Part shown: piece after piece, positions 16,130 through 23,198 of the stretch
Position numbering within the stretch: position 1 is the first letter of the stretch
How the letters are laid out: every line of letters starts with the position of its first letter
Source of the DNA: Veillonella sp.
Lineage (GTDB): Bacteria > Bacillota > Negativicutes > Veillonellales > Veillonellaceae
NCBI GenBank assembly: GCA_022737715.1
Contig: JAIITD010000012.1
Location: 1-23,198 of the forward strand
DNA length: 23,198 bases
Reading direction: 5' to 3'
Notes under the pieces: model-generated
Told to the model about the DNA's origin: nothing
Database searches by the model: none
The model's input: the letters and a program-made list of their open reading frames with translations, nothing else
Made by a program: the position numbers and the translations under genes

Positions 16130-17446
16130 TTACAATTGTTCTTGTGCCTTTAATGCATCAAGTTCTTCTAATGCACGATTCGCAATGAGAGCATTTTTCT
16201 CTTTTTTCTTACGAATCCGTTGTGGCCAAGATTCCATAATGCCAAAGTTAACATTCATTGGTTGGAAATTAGATCCTTCGTAAGAAGATATATAATGGCT
16301 CAATGATCCAATAGCCGTCGTTTTAGGGAAGTTAATAAAGGCATTATCATCAAGGTAACGTTTTACTTGCAATCCTACCATGAGTCCTGATGCGGCTGAT
16401 TCAAGATACCCTTCCACCCCTGTCATTTGACCAGCAAAGAATAATCGATGATCAGACTTTAATTGAAATGCATGATTGAGCAATTCTGGCGAATTGATAT
16501 ACGTATTACGATGCATCACACCATACCGAATAAATTCTGCATTTTCAAGGCCAGGAATTAAACCGAATACGCGTTTTTGTTCGCCCCATTTTAAATGAGT
16601 TTGAAATCCTACGAGGTTAAACATGGTGCCCTCTTTGTTTTCCTTACGCAATTGGACAACCGCATAGGATTCTTCATTGGTACGCTTATCCACTAATCCT
16701 ACTGGTTTTAATGGGCCATAGCGCAATGTATCCTCACCACGGGACGCCATGATTTCCACCGGCATACAACCTTCAAAATAGATTTCCTTTTCAAAATCCT
16801 TAGGCTGTACGGCCTCTGCATGGGTCAATTCGTACCAGAAGTGTTTATACTCTTCTTCATTCATAGGGCAATTGAGATAGTCTGCATCGCCTTTATCGTA
16901 GCGAGACGCAGCGAATACCTTATCATAGTTAAGAGACTCTGCCGTTACAATTGGCGCCGCTGCATCATAGAAGTAAAATCCCGTATTACCTGTTAATTCT
17001 CGAATAGCATCGCCCAATGTTTCAGATGTTAATGGACCAGAAGCAAAGATAACGGTTCCTTCTGAAGGAATCGATGTTACCTCTTCATGATGCACTGTAA
17101 TATTAGGGTGACTTTTAATCTTATCAGTTACCATAGCACTAAATAGATGACGGTCAACCGCTAAGGCACCACCAGCAGGTACAGCCGTTGCATCGGCACA
17201 TTCCATAATTAACGAGCCTAAGCGCCGCATTTCTTCCTTTAACAGGCCAACAGCATTCTCTATATTACCAGCACGCAAGGAATTGCTACATACTAGTTCA
17301 GCAAATTGATCCGTTTGATGAGCTGGAGAACTCTTTAAAGGACGCATTTCATATAAATCGACAGCAACACCACGATTGGCAAGTTGCCAAGCTGCTTCGG
17401 AGCCAGCTAAGCCGGCCCCTATAACAGTAACTCTATTTTCACTCAC
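16130..17446 (-). CDS. trmFO: Folate-dependent tRNA (uracil-54-C5) methyltransferase TrmFO
   Basis: TrmFO makes 5-methyluridine at position 54 (T-loop) of tRNA, using methylenetetrahydrofolate as carbon donor and FAD as reductant. The 438-residue product starts with an FAD-binding Rossmann motif, VIGAGLAGSEAA (8-19), and has CSNSLRAG (53-60), where Cys53 matches a catalytic cysteine of B. subtilis TrmFO, and Cys227 in FEGCMPVEIMASRG, the second family cysteine. Length is typical (about 435). The start is GTG at 17446, with GAGGAT upstream, in the sequence GTGAGTGA that overlaps the topA stop by 8 nt. The last gene of its operon. The usual followers in other Firmicutes (xerC, hslV/clpQ, hslU/clpY, codY) are absent here. 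Confidence 0.96.
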   Translation of the reverse strand: MSENRVTVIGAGLAGSEAAWQLANRGVAVDLYEMRPLKSSPAHQTDQFAELVCSNSLRAGNIENAVGLLKEEMRRLGSLIMECADATAVPAGGALAVDRHLFSAMVTDKIKSHPNITVHHEEVTSIPSEGTVIFASGPLTSETLGDAIRELTGNTGFYFYDAAAPIVTAESLNYDKVFAASRYDKGDADYLNCPMNEEEYKHFWYELTHAEAVQPKDFEKEIYFEGCMPVEIMASRGEDTLRYGPLKPVGLVDKRTNEESYAVVQLRKENKEGTMFNLVGFQTHLKWGEQKRVFGLIPGLENAEFIRYGVMHRNTYINSPELLNHAFQLKSDHRLFFAGQMTGVEGYLESAASGLMVGLQVKRYLDDNAFINFPKTTAIGSLSHYISSYEGSNFQPMNVNFGIMESWPQRIRKKKEKNALIANRALEELDALKAQEQL

Positions 17447-19763
17447 TCTTTGTATCCTCTTCTTTCTTTACGGAATCATCAGATTTTTTCTTTCTTGTTT
17501 TTTTAGGCGGTCTAGTTGGACATGTTTCATTGGAGCAGAAATTCTTCGTCGTACCATTTTTATACGTTTTTTCAACGATAATGCTACCACATGTATCACA
17601 GAACTCATGAGTAGGCTTATCCCACAACGTAAAATCACATTGTGGATACCGATTACAACCATAGAAAATACGCCCACGCTTAGATTTTCGTTCTACGATT
17701 TCTCCTTCACCGCATTTAGGGCAAGCAACACCGGTACCAACCGTAATAGGTTTTGTGTTCTTGCATTCTGGGAAGTTAGAACATGCTAAAAATTTACCAT
17801 AACGACCGAATTTATAGACCATAGGATGACCACAAAGTTCACAGGTCTCATCGCTTTCCATGGATGCAATTTCAATTTTGTCTACATCGCTGGCATCATC
17901 TAATTCTTGTTTAAATATATTGTAGAAATCGGTCAATACCTTCACATACGTATCCTTACCATTAGCGATGGCATCGAGTTCTTCTTCCAGTTCTGCGGTA
18001 AACCCAGTGTTGATGATTTTTTCAAAATAAGCCACCAAAAAGTCTACCACTACAAAGCCGAGTTCTGTAGGTATGAATTGTTTATTATTTGTTTCTACAT
18101 AGTTACGGCTAACGATAGTATCTAAGATTGGCGCATATGTACTTGGGCGACCAATACCTAATTCTTCCAATGTTTTGATAAGGCTCGCTTCAGAATATCT
18201 AGCAGGCGGTTGAGTAAAATGTTGCTCTGGGTCGATAAGTACAGTTTCCACAACATCAGATTTCTTCAATGCTGGTAATTGTGGCGTTTCTTCTTTCTTA
18301 CTATCTTCATAGGCCGCACTAAATCCTGGGAACAATACACGGGAACCAGTTGCCTTAAATGTATAGGTATCATCAATATCAAGTTCAATGGTAGTGGACT
18401 CATTTTGTTGTGGCGCCATTTGGCTAGCCATAAAACGATTCCAAATCAATGTATACAGCTTTAGTTCATCGCGATTTACAAATGGTTCTACCATTTTAGG
18501 TGTCAATTCAAGAGATGTAGGACGAATGGCTTCATGCGCATCCTGAGCGGATTCCTTCTTACCATATACATTGGGTTTAGCAGGGCAATAGTTATCGCCA
18601 TAGGTTCTCTTAATATAGTCTCGTGCCTGTTCCTGCATATCTTTAGATATACGTGTAGAGTCGGTACGCATATAAGTAATTAAACCTACGTGACCATAAG
18701 AACCGATTTCCAAGCCTTCATATAAATGCTGAGCAATCATCATGGTTCGTTTGGCCCCAAAATTGAGCTTACGAACACCATCTTGTTGCAATGTAGATGT
18801 GGTGAAAGGCGGTGCTGGTTTACGGCTTCGTTTACTTTTCTTAACCGATGTAACAGTGGCCGTATGATCTGCAATAGCCTTTTGGATTGCCACTGCATCT
18901 GCTTCACATGTAATATCTAGTTTATCGCCCTTTACATGCGTTAGTTCAGCGGTAAACTCTTCATTGGTTTTTGTCTTAAATTGACCCTCAATAGACCAAT
19001 ATTCTTGAGGCACAAAGGCTTGTATTTCACGTTCCCGTTCACAAATAAGGCGCACAGCTACAGATTGAACACGACCAGCGCTCAAGCCTTTGCAAACTTT
19101 TTTCCATAATAGGGGACTCAATTTATACCCTACAATACGGTCTAGTACACGACGGGCCTGCTGCGCATCAACCATGTTCATATCCACAGTACGTGGATGT
19201 TCTAGGGCCTCTGCAACAGCAGTTTTCGTAATTTCATTGAAGGTAATACGACAATTAGATGTTGTATCCACATTTAGAATGTATGCTAAATGCCAAGAAA
19301 TAGCTTCCCCTTCGCGGTCCGGGTCAGTTGCGAGCAACACGGCGCTACTTTCATCGGCATGGGCCACCAAATCGTCAATCACCTTTTTACGGGCTACGAG
19401 ATTACTATATCGTGGGGTAAAGTCATGATCAATGTCGATACCCATTTGAGATTTAGGCAAATCCCGAAGATGGCCCATACTGGCTTTCACAATATAGTTA
19501 GGTCCTAAAAATTTCTCGATAGTCTTAGATTTAGCCGGTGATTCCACGATGACAAGGATTTTACCATCCGGATTATATACGCGCGGTTTTCGTTGCTCTG
19601 GCGGCATCGATGTAGCAACAATCGATTTGTCGCGTACAATACCAACAGGTGTCAACGCTTCCTTTGCTACCTTTTTCTTGACCGTAGTCTTTTTCTTTTT
19701 TGTTTCTTGTTTTGGTTCTTTCGGTTCCCCAATAACGATAGATCGTTTAATGGACAAGTACAT
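17439..19763 (-). CDS. topA: DNA topoisomerase I
   Basis: This type IA topoisomerase relaxes negative supercoils by a transient tyrosine-DNA link. Numbered from the ATG at 19763 (774 residues): a Lys-rich N-terminal extension (about 1-66), then the TOPRIM domain (LVIVESPAKSKTI from about 70, catalytic Glu; ATDPDREGE near 145-153), the active-site Tyr364 in ITYMRTDSTR, and three C4 zinc ribbons at the C-terminus (CELC...CSNFPEC, CPKC...CNRYPQC, CDTC...CSNETC). A Lys-rich tail closes the protein. The start is uncertain: GTG at 19766, ATG at 19763 and TTG at 19757 are all possible, and GGGAG is best spaced (8 nt) for the TTG. The gene overlaps the end of dprA. Most TopA proteins begin almost directly at the TOPRIM domain. 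Confidence 0.95.
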   Translation of the reverse strand: MYLSIKRSIVIGEPKEPKQETKKKKTTVKKKVAKEALTPVGIVRDKSIVATSMPPEQRKPRVYNPDGKILVIVESPAKSKTIEKFLGPNYIVKASMGHLRDLPKSQMGIDIDHDFTPRYSNLVARKKVIDDLVAHADESSAVLLATDPDREGEAISWHLAYILNVDTTSNCRITFNEITKTAVAEALEHPRTVDMNMVDAQQARRVLDRIVGYKLSPLLWKKVCKGLSAGRVQSVAVRLICEREREIQAFVPQEYWSIEGQFKTKTNEEFTAELTHVKGDKLDITCEADAVAIQKAIADHTATVTSVKKSKRSRKPAPPFTTSTLQQDGVRKLNFGAKRTMMIAQHLYEGLEIGSYGHVGLITYMRTDSTRISKDMQEQARDYIKRTYGDNYCPAKPNVYGKKESAQDAHEAIRPTSLELTPKMVEPFVNRDELKLYTLIWNRFMASQMAPQQNESTTIELDIDDTYTFKATGSRVLFPGFSAAYEDSKKEETPQLPALKKSDVVETVLIDPEQHFTQPPARYSEASLIKTLEELGIGRPSTYAPILDTIVSRNYVETNNKQFIPTELGFVVVDFLVAYFEKIINTGFTAELEEELDAIANGKDTYVKVLTDFYNIFKQELDDASDVDKIEIASMESDETCELCGHPMVYKFGRYGKFLACSNFPECKNTKPITVGTGVACPKCGEGEIVERKSKRGRIFYGCNRYPQCDFTLWDKPTHEFCDTCGSIIVEKTYKNGTTKNFCSNETCPTRPPKKTRKKKSDDSVKKEEDTKSE

Positions 19764-20886
19764 CACTCCCGATTATGTTAATATAGCCCTTAGAATGAAC
19801 CTTTTCAATCATATGTTTCATTTCAAGGTCTAATAAAATGCTCTGTAATCGTTGTAATGGAATGTGTGTTTTCTTGAGTAAATCGCCTACGCTAATACAT
19901 TGATCGGTAGGAATTGTACTCAACACGACCTCCCATTCCACCTTAAAGCTTAACACATCGGACCCTTGCGTATCAACCACACGGAGCTTTAACTCATAAT
20001 CCTCGATTATATCTTGTGCTTTCGTTAATATATTGGCTCCTTGGCGCATGAGCCAGTGATTGCCTTCCGCTACATTGCTTAAAATACTGCCAGGCACCAC
20101 ATAGATTTCACGTCCTTCATTGGCGGCCATATCAGCTGTTATCAGAGACCCACTGCTCGCTTTGGCTTCGACTACGATAATGATTTGTGAAAGCCCACTA
20201 ATGATGCGATTTCTTGCGGGAAAATGAACTCCTGACGGCGGCGTACCTGGAGGATATTCTGACAGCAATAGTCCATTGTTCTTAAGAACGGCGTCAAATA
20301 ACCGTTTATTCTCTGGTGGATATACAATATCTAAACCGCACCCCATAACAACAATCACCTGTCCATTAGCTGCCAAGGCCCCCTCATGACTATGACTATC
20401 TATGCCCCTTGCACCACCGCTGACGATAGCCACATTATACGCAGCTAGCTCCTTACCTATCCGCAGTGCCACATTGCGTCCATAATCGGAACATTTTCGG
20501 GCTCCTACCATGGCGATTTTCATTGTTTCATCGTCTAACAATGATACATTTCCTCGTACAAAAATGACAGCTGGCGGATTATATATCTCTTGCAAATGCC
20601 CAGGGAACAATACGTCAAGGTACGTAATATATTCTATATGCCAGTTTTTAAGAGCCTTATAGATAGTCTGTAATCGTTCGTCGGTTGCTTCTTTCTCTAT
20701 CTGCCTATATTTTGTGGATGGAATACCTAGTATCGTTGTTAGGTTCTTACGATTTTGCAAGGCACACCAAGCCTCATAAGGCCCTCCAAATTTATTTACT
20801 AAATCACGTATCGTAGCCGCTCCTAGTGAAGAAATACTTTGCATGGCGGCAATGTAAAAATTACTTTCATACTGTTGCTCCATCAT
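19747..20886 (-). CDS. dprA: DNA-processing protein DprA (Smf)
   Basis: DprA binds incoming single-stranded DNA during transformation and loads RecA on it. The 379-residue product has an N-terminal helix-hairpin-helix/SAM-like region (about 10-70), the Rossmann-fold core (about 85-295) with VGARKCSDYG (127-136), SGGARGID (156-163), PARNRIISGLS (223-233) and EAKASSGSLITA (240-251), and a winged-helix domain (about 315-375). This three-part form is typical of Firmicutes and other bacteria. Two adjacent ATG codons, 20886 and 20883, compete: AGGAG lies 3 nt before the first and 6 nt before the second, which favours 20883. It overlaps yifB by about 20 nt and topA by about 17 nt, so translation is probably coupled. 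Confidence 0.96.
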   Translation of the reverse strand: MMEQQYESNFYIAAMQSISSLGAATIRDLVNKFGGPYEAWCALQNRKNLTTILGIPSTKYRQIEKEATDERLQTIYKALKNWHIEYITYLDVLFPGHLQEIYNPPAVIFVRGNVSLLDDETMKIAMVGARKCSDYGRNVALRIGKELAAYNVAIVSGGARGIDSHSHEGALAANGQVIVVMGCGLDIVYPPENKRLFDAVLKNNGLLLSEYPPGTPPSGVHFPARNRIISGLSQIIIVVEAKASSGSLITADMAANEGREIYVVPGSILSNVAEGNHWLMRQGANILTKAQDIIEDYELKLRVVDTQGSDVLSFKVEWEVVLSTIPTDQCISVGDLLKKTHIPLQRLQSILLDLEMKHMIEKVHSKGYINIIGSDVLVH

Positions 20887-22438
20887 GAACTCCTATCCTC
20901 GACACATGGTATGGAATGTGCCGATACATCATCGCTTCTGAAATATGTTCGTTTTCTATGTATAAGGAACCATCCAAATCTGCAATAGTTCGACTCACCT
21001 TTAGCAACCGATCAAAGCTGCGTCCCGTAAAATGAAAGCGTTCGTATACGTCTCCTAACAAGCCCCAACAATCATCGCGTATATTACACAGTTCCCGAAT
21101 AGCGCCATGTGGCATGGCACCATTTGACTTAAAGGGTTGGTCTCGGAAACGTTCGAACTGCATCTGACGCCCTTGTTCTACGAGTTGTTTCATATCTGCA
21201 CTGCTCATGGAATTAGAATCAATATGTAACATGTCGTTAAAACTAGGTCTTTCTACGAGGATAAATAAATCAAGCCGATCCAATATAGGTCCAGATATTT
21301 TATGTTGGTATTTCTCTAATTCTGTAGAGCTACAAACACATTCCTTATGAGGGTCACCATAATAGCCACAAGGACATGGATTAGCAGCGACTATACATAT
21401 AAAATCAGCTGGATAGTCATAACTATTTTGTAACCGATTTACAGTAATCATATGGGACTCTAATGGCTGCCGTAACGCATCTAGCACATAGCGCGGAAAT
21501 TCAGGTGCTTCATCAATAAATAACACCCCATTATGGGCTAATGTAATTTCTCCCGGTTTTGCATTATTGCCGCCCCCTATAATACTCGCCAAGGTGGCTG
21601 TATGATGAGGGCATCTAAAGGGCCGTCTATAAATCAGTGTATTTTTTTCGAGTAATCCAGCCACATCATGAATACGTGTCGTTTCGAGCCGTTCCTCCCA
21701 ACTTAGAGGCGGTAAAATAGTCGGTAATCGTTCGGCTAGCATCGTTTTACCAGATCCAGGTGGACCTATCATCATCACATGGTGAACACCGGTAGCAGAA
21801 ATAACCATGGCTCGTTTCCCTAGTTCTTGTCCTTGTACATCCTTGTAATCAATGAGGCTGTTGACCGCGTCATCACAATCCTCATCAACAGTATCTATAC
21901 AATATTCATCCGGTCGTATTACTAGTTTTACAATCTCCTCTAATGTATGAGCACCATAGGATGTAATTGCCTCTATATTGTGCAGTAATGATACATTATC
22001 TCTACTGGTAAAGATTGTAAGAAGCTTATCAGTAAGTGCTTTCATAGCCATACTAAGAATACCTTGTGTCTTTTTTAGACTGCCATCTAAGGATAATTCA
22101 CCAATAAATAGAGTTGATTGTAATAATTTTGTTAGTTTAGGTTTGCGTAATCTGATTTGACCTGATGCGGCTAATACACCTATGGCTATGGGTAAGTCTA
22201 ATCCGGAACTACTTTTTCTGACCTCTGCAGGCCCCAGATTAACGACGATGCGACGCATAGGAAAATCAAAACCACTATTTTTAATGGCTGCCCGTACGCG
22301 TTCCCTCGATTCTTTTACGGCTTGATTGGGGAGTCCTACGATGTCAAAGACAGGTAGCCCTTGGGATATATCGACCTCGACGGTTACAACAACGCCATCT
22401 AAACCATCTATGGTAGCACCATAGACCTTTGCATACAT
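20867..22438 (-). CDS. YifB/ComM-family Mg-chelatase-like AAA+ ATPase
   Basis: The family includes ComM, a branch-migration helicase that extends recombination during natural transformation in Gram-negative bacteria, and YifB. The 523-residue product has an N-terminal Lon-protease-like S5 fold (about 1-170), Walker A GPPGSGKT (225-232), Walker B GVLFIDEAPEF (304-314), a Cys-rich insertion CPCGYYGDPHKECVC (about 355-369), DRLDLF (387-392), and a C-terminal Mg_chelatase domain. The start at 22438 follows AGGAGG 6 nt upstream; the open frame runs on to 22504 but that overlaps yraN and is not conserved in type. It lies between yraN and dprA, its usual place in Firmicutes. Function in DNA uptake is from the family and neighbours. 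Confidence 0.93.
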   Translation of the reverse strand: MYAKVYGATIDGLDGVVVTVEVDISQGLPVFDIVGLPNQAVKESRERVRAAIKNSGFDFPMRRIVVNLGPAEVRKSSSGLDLPIAIGVLAASGQIRLRKPKLTKLLQSTLFIGELSLDGSLKKTQGILSMAMKALTDKLLTIFTSRDNVSLLHNIEAITSYGAHTLEEIVKLVIRPDEYCIDTVDEDCDDAVNSLIDYKDVQGQELGKRAMVISATGVHHVMMIGPPGSGKTMLAERLPTILPPLSWEERLETTRIHDVAGLLEKNTLIYRRPFRCPHHTATLASIIGGGNNAKPGEITLAHNGVLFIDEAPEFPRYVLDALRQPLESHMITVNRLQNSYDYPADFICIVAANPCPCGYYGDPHKECVCSSTELEKYQHKISGPILDRLDLFILVERPSFNDMLHIDSNSMSSADMKQLVEQGRQMQFERFRDQPFKSNGAMPHGAIRELCNIRDDCWGLLGDVYERFHFTGRSFDRLLKVSRTIADLDGSLYIENEHISEAMMYRHIPYHVSRIGVHDGATV

Positions 22439-22448
22439 AATGGACCTC

Positions 22449-22850
22449 CTACATGAAACACTGAGGCATATAGTGTATAGTGGCCTTAAGATCCTCATGT
22501 ACATAAACCTCGACTACATCAAAGGATAGTTCCTTCCATTTGCGGTTCTGAGCACGCAAATCTCGTATAAAATACATGGCCGCTTGTTTAATATGCTTTT
22601 GTTTACGTTTGGAAACAGCCTCCCGTGGCAATCCATGGGTGACACCACGGCGCGCCTTGATTTCAATAAAGTGATAGGTCAGCCCATTTTTAGCGATAAT
22701 ATCGATTTCTCCTACCTTCGTTTTGTAATTGGTCGTTACAATTTTCAATCCTTGTTGCTCAATATACTGTCGAGCAATATCTTCTCCCCAATTACCAAGA
22801 GCTTTTGCATCTAATAGGTTACAATTTTGATCACAATTCATCGTATTCAT
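22449..22850 (-). CDS. YraN/UPF0102 family endonuclease-like protein
   Basis: A small protein of the UPF0102 (YraN) family with a restriction-endonuclease-like fold; cellular function is not settled. The 133-residue product shows the family motifs GNWGEDIARQYIEQQG (19-34, Glu23), GEIDIIAK (47-54, Asp50) and FIEIKAR (61-67, Glu63 and Lys65), which together form a PD-(D/E)XK-type site. The length is typical (about 115-135). The start at 22850 has AAGGAGG 6 nt upstream. The stop codon lies next to the yifB ribosome binding site, 10 nt before yifB, so it is the first gene of the yraN-yifB-dprA-topA-trmFO operon. The neighbours rnhB and yifB are its usual ones. Confidence 0.92.
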   Translation of the reverse strand: MNTMNCDQNCNLLDAKALGNWGEDIARQYIEQQGLKIVTTNYKTKVGEIDIIAKNGLTYHFIEIKARRGVTHGLPREAVSKRKQKHIKQAAMYFIRDLRAQNRKWKELSFDVVEVYVHEDLKATIHYMPQCFM

Positions 22851-22929
22851 GGTTACCTCCTTATGTATATAGATGCTTTCGAATACTTATATATACAACA
22901 TAAGACGGTCTGACCATGGATGTAAATAG

Positions 22930-22978
22930 AAAAGAGGTTCCTAATAGTCACCTAGGTGACCAATAGGAACCCCTTTTT
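22930..22978. terminator. Bidirectional hairpin terminator downstream of rnhB
   Basis: An 8-bp stem GGTTCCTA (22936-22943) / TAGGAACC (22964-22971) surrounds a 6-bp stem GTCACC/GGTGAC (22947-22952/22955-22960), flanked by AAAAG and CTTTTT. On the minus strand the hairpin is followed by TCTTTTC, about 40 nt after the rnhB stop. It separates rnhB from yraN, so the latter needs its own promoter in 22851-22929, which I could not assign. Confidence 0.8.
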
Positions 22979-23018
22979 CATAGATTTTTCATTTTTATTT
23001 CACAATAGAGTAATCTAT

Positions 23019-23198
23019 CTATTTATTTTCTTCTCGATACCATCCAACGATAGATTTAATCGGTTCAAAGCTCTTTCTATGCAATGGTGTAACGCCTTGT
23101 TGCTCCACGGCTTCTTTATGAAGTTCTGTATAATACCCTTTATGGATACCAAAACCATAGCCAGGATACTCTTCATCAAGGCTCTTCATATATCGATC
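23019..23198 (-). CDS. rnhB: Ribonuclease HII, C-terminal part (cut by window edge)
   Basis: The last 59 residues and stop codon (TAG at 23019-23021) of a minus-strand gene are visible. They read as the typical RNase HII end: DRYMKSLDEEYPGYGF, HKGYYTELH (usual HKGYGTKEH), and TPLHRKSF, then a short tail. RNase HII removes ribonucleotides and RNA primers from DNA. The rnhB-yraN-yifB order is common in Firmicutes and supports the call. The start and the catalytic N-terminal residues lie outside the window. Confidence 0.85.
   Translation of the reverse strand, partial: DRYMKSLDEEYPGYGFGIHKGYYTELHKEAVEQQGVTPLHRKSFEPIKSIVGWYREENK

Noticed and set aside
22439..22504. N-terminal extension of YifB by 22 residues
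   Set aside because: The internal ATG at 22438 has an ideal AGGAGG site, and the extra residues overlap yraN and do not look like the family N-terminus. The same reasoning was used for holA (6036-6086) and comEA (8835-8921).
1..23198. Mobile elements, CRISPR arrays, tRNA or rRNA genes
   Set aside because: I looked for transposase-like frames, regularly spaced direct repeats and tRNA-like cloverleafs between genes and saw none; intergenic gaps are all below about 250 bp. A tool-based search could still reveal a small RNA.

Overview
The window looks like chromosomal DNA from a low-GC, Gram-negative-type Firmicute of the Negativicutes, most likely Veillonella. This rests on an AT-rich genome carrying a Gram-positive-type PolC, the Firmicute order rnhB-yraN-yifB-dprA-topA-trmFO, and a conserved comE locus, all with strong AGGAGG-type ribosome binding sites. 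The species is an inference; no rRNA gene or other marker is present. It is almost entirely core housekeeping DNA. I see no insertion sequence, prophage, CRISPR array, tRNA or rRNA gene.

Layout, left to right. (1) 1-1.3 kb, minus strand: a beta-propeller 'lactonase' gene preceded by a 47-residue membrane micro-ORF, with terminators on both sides. (2) 1.3-8.8 kb, minus strand: a compact operon comEA-comEC-holA-polC, joining DNA uptake to two subunits of the replicative polymerase. (3) 9.0-10.2 kb, plus strand: an M29 metalloaminopeptidase, divergent from comEA. A GC-rich, highly structured element of about 100 bp separates it from the convergent comEB-like dCMP deaminase. (4) 10.3-15.1 kb, minus strand: the deaminase, leuS with its own promoter, and a secreted GH18-family protein with a Lys/Ala repeat tail. 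(5) 15.2-16.0 kb, plus strand: lgt, divergent from the GH18 gene and convergent with the next operon across a strong bidirectional terminator. (6) 16.1-22.9 kb, minus strand: yraN-yifB(comM)-dprA-topA-trmFO, with overlapping or nearly touching genes. (7) The right edge holds the 3' end of rnhB behind another hairpin terminator.

Working together, ComEA binds incoming DNA, ComEC is the channel, DprA loads RecA on the incoming single strand, and the ComM/YifB family acts in recombination. The dCMP deaminase corresponds to ComEB of the classical comE operon. Five competence-associated genes therefore lie in about 14 kb, beside HolA and PolC, TopA, LeuS, the tRNA methyltransferase TrmFO and the lipoprotein enzyme Lgt.

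The most interesting observations are these. PolC lacks the proofreading exonuclease domain normally inserted in its PHP domain. The 10.23-10.33 kb element has wobble pairs that favour folding as plus-strand RNA. ComEC ends in a short domain without the metal-binding motif of the usual metallo-beta-lactamase region. The micro-ORF before the lactonase and the 11-residue repeat tail of the GH18 protein are smaller points.
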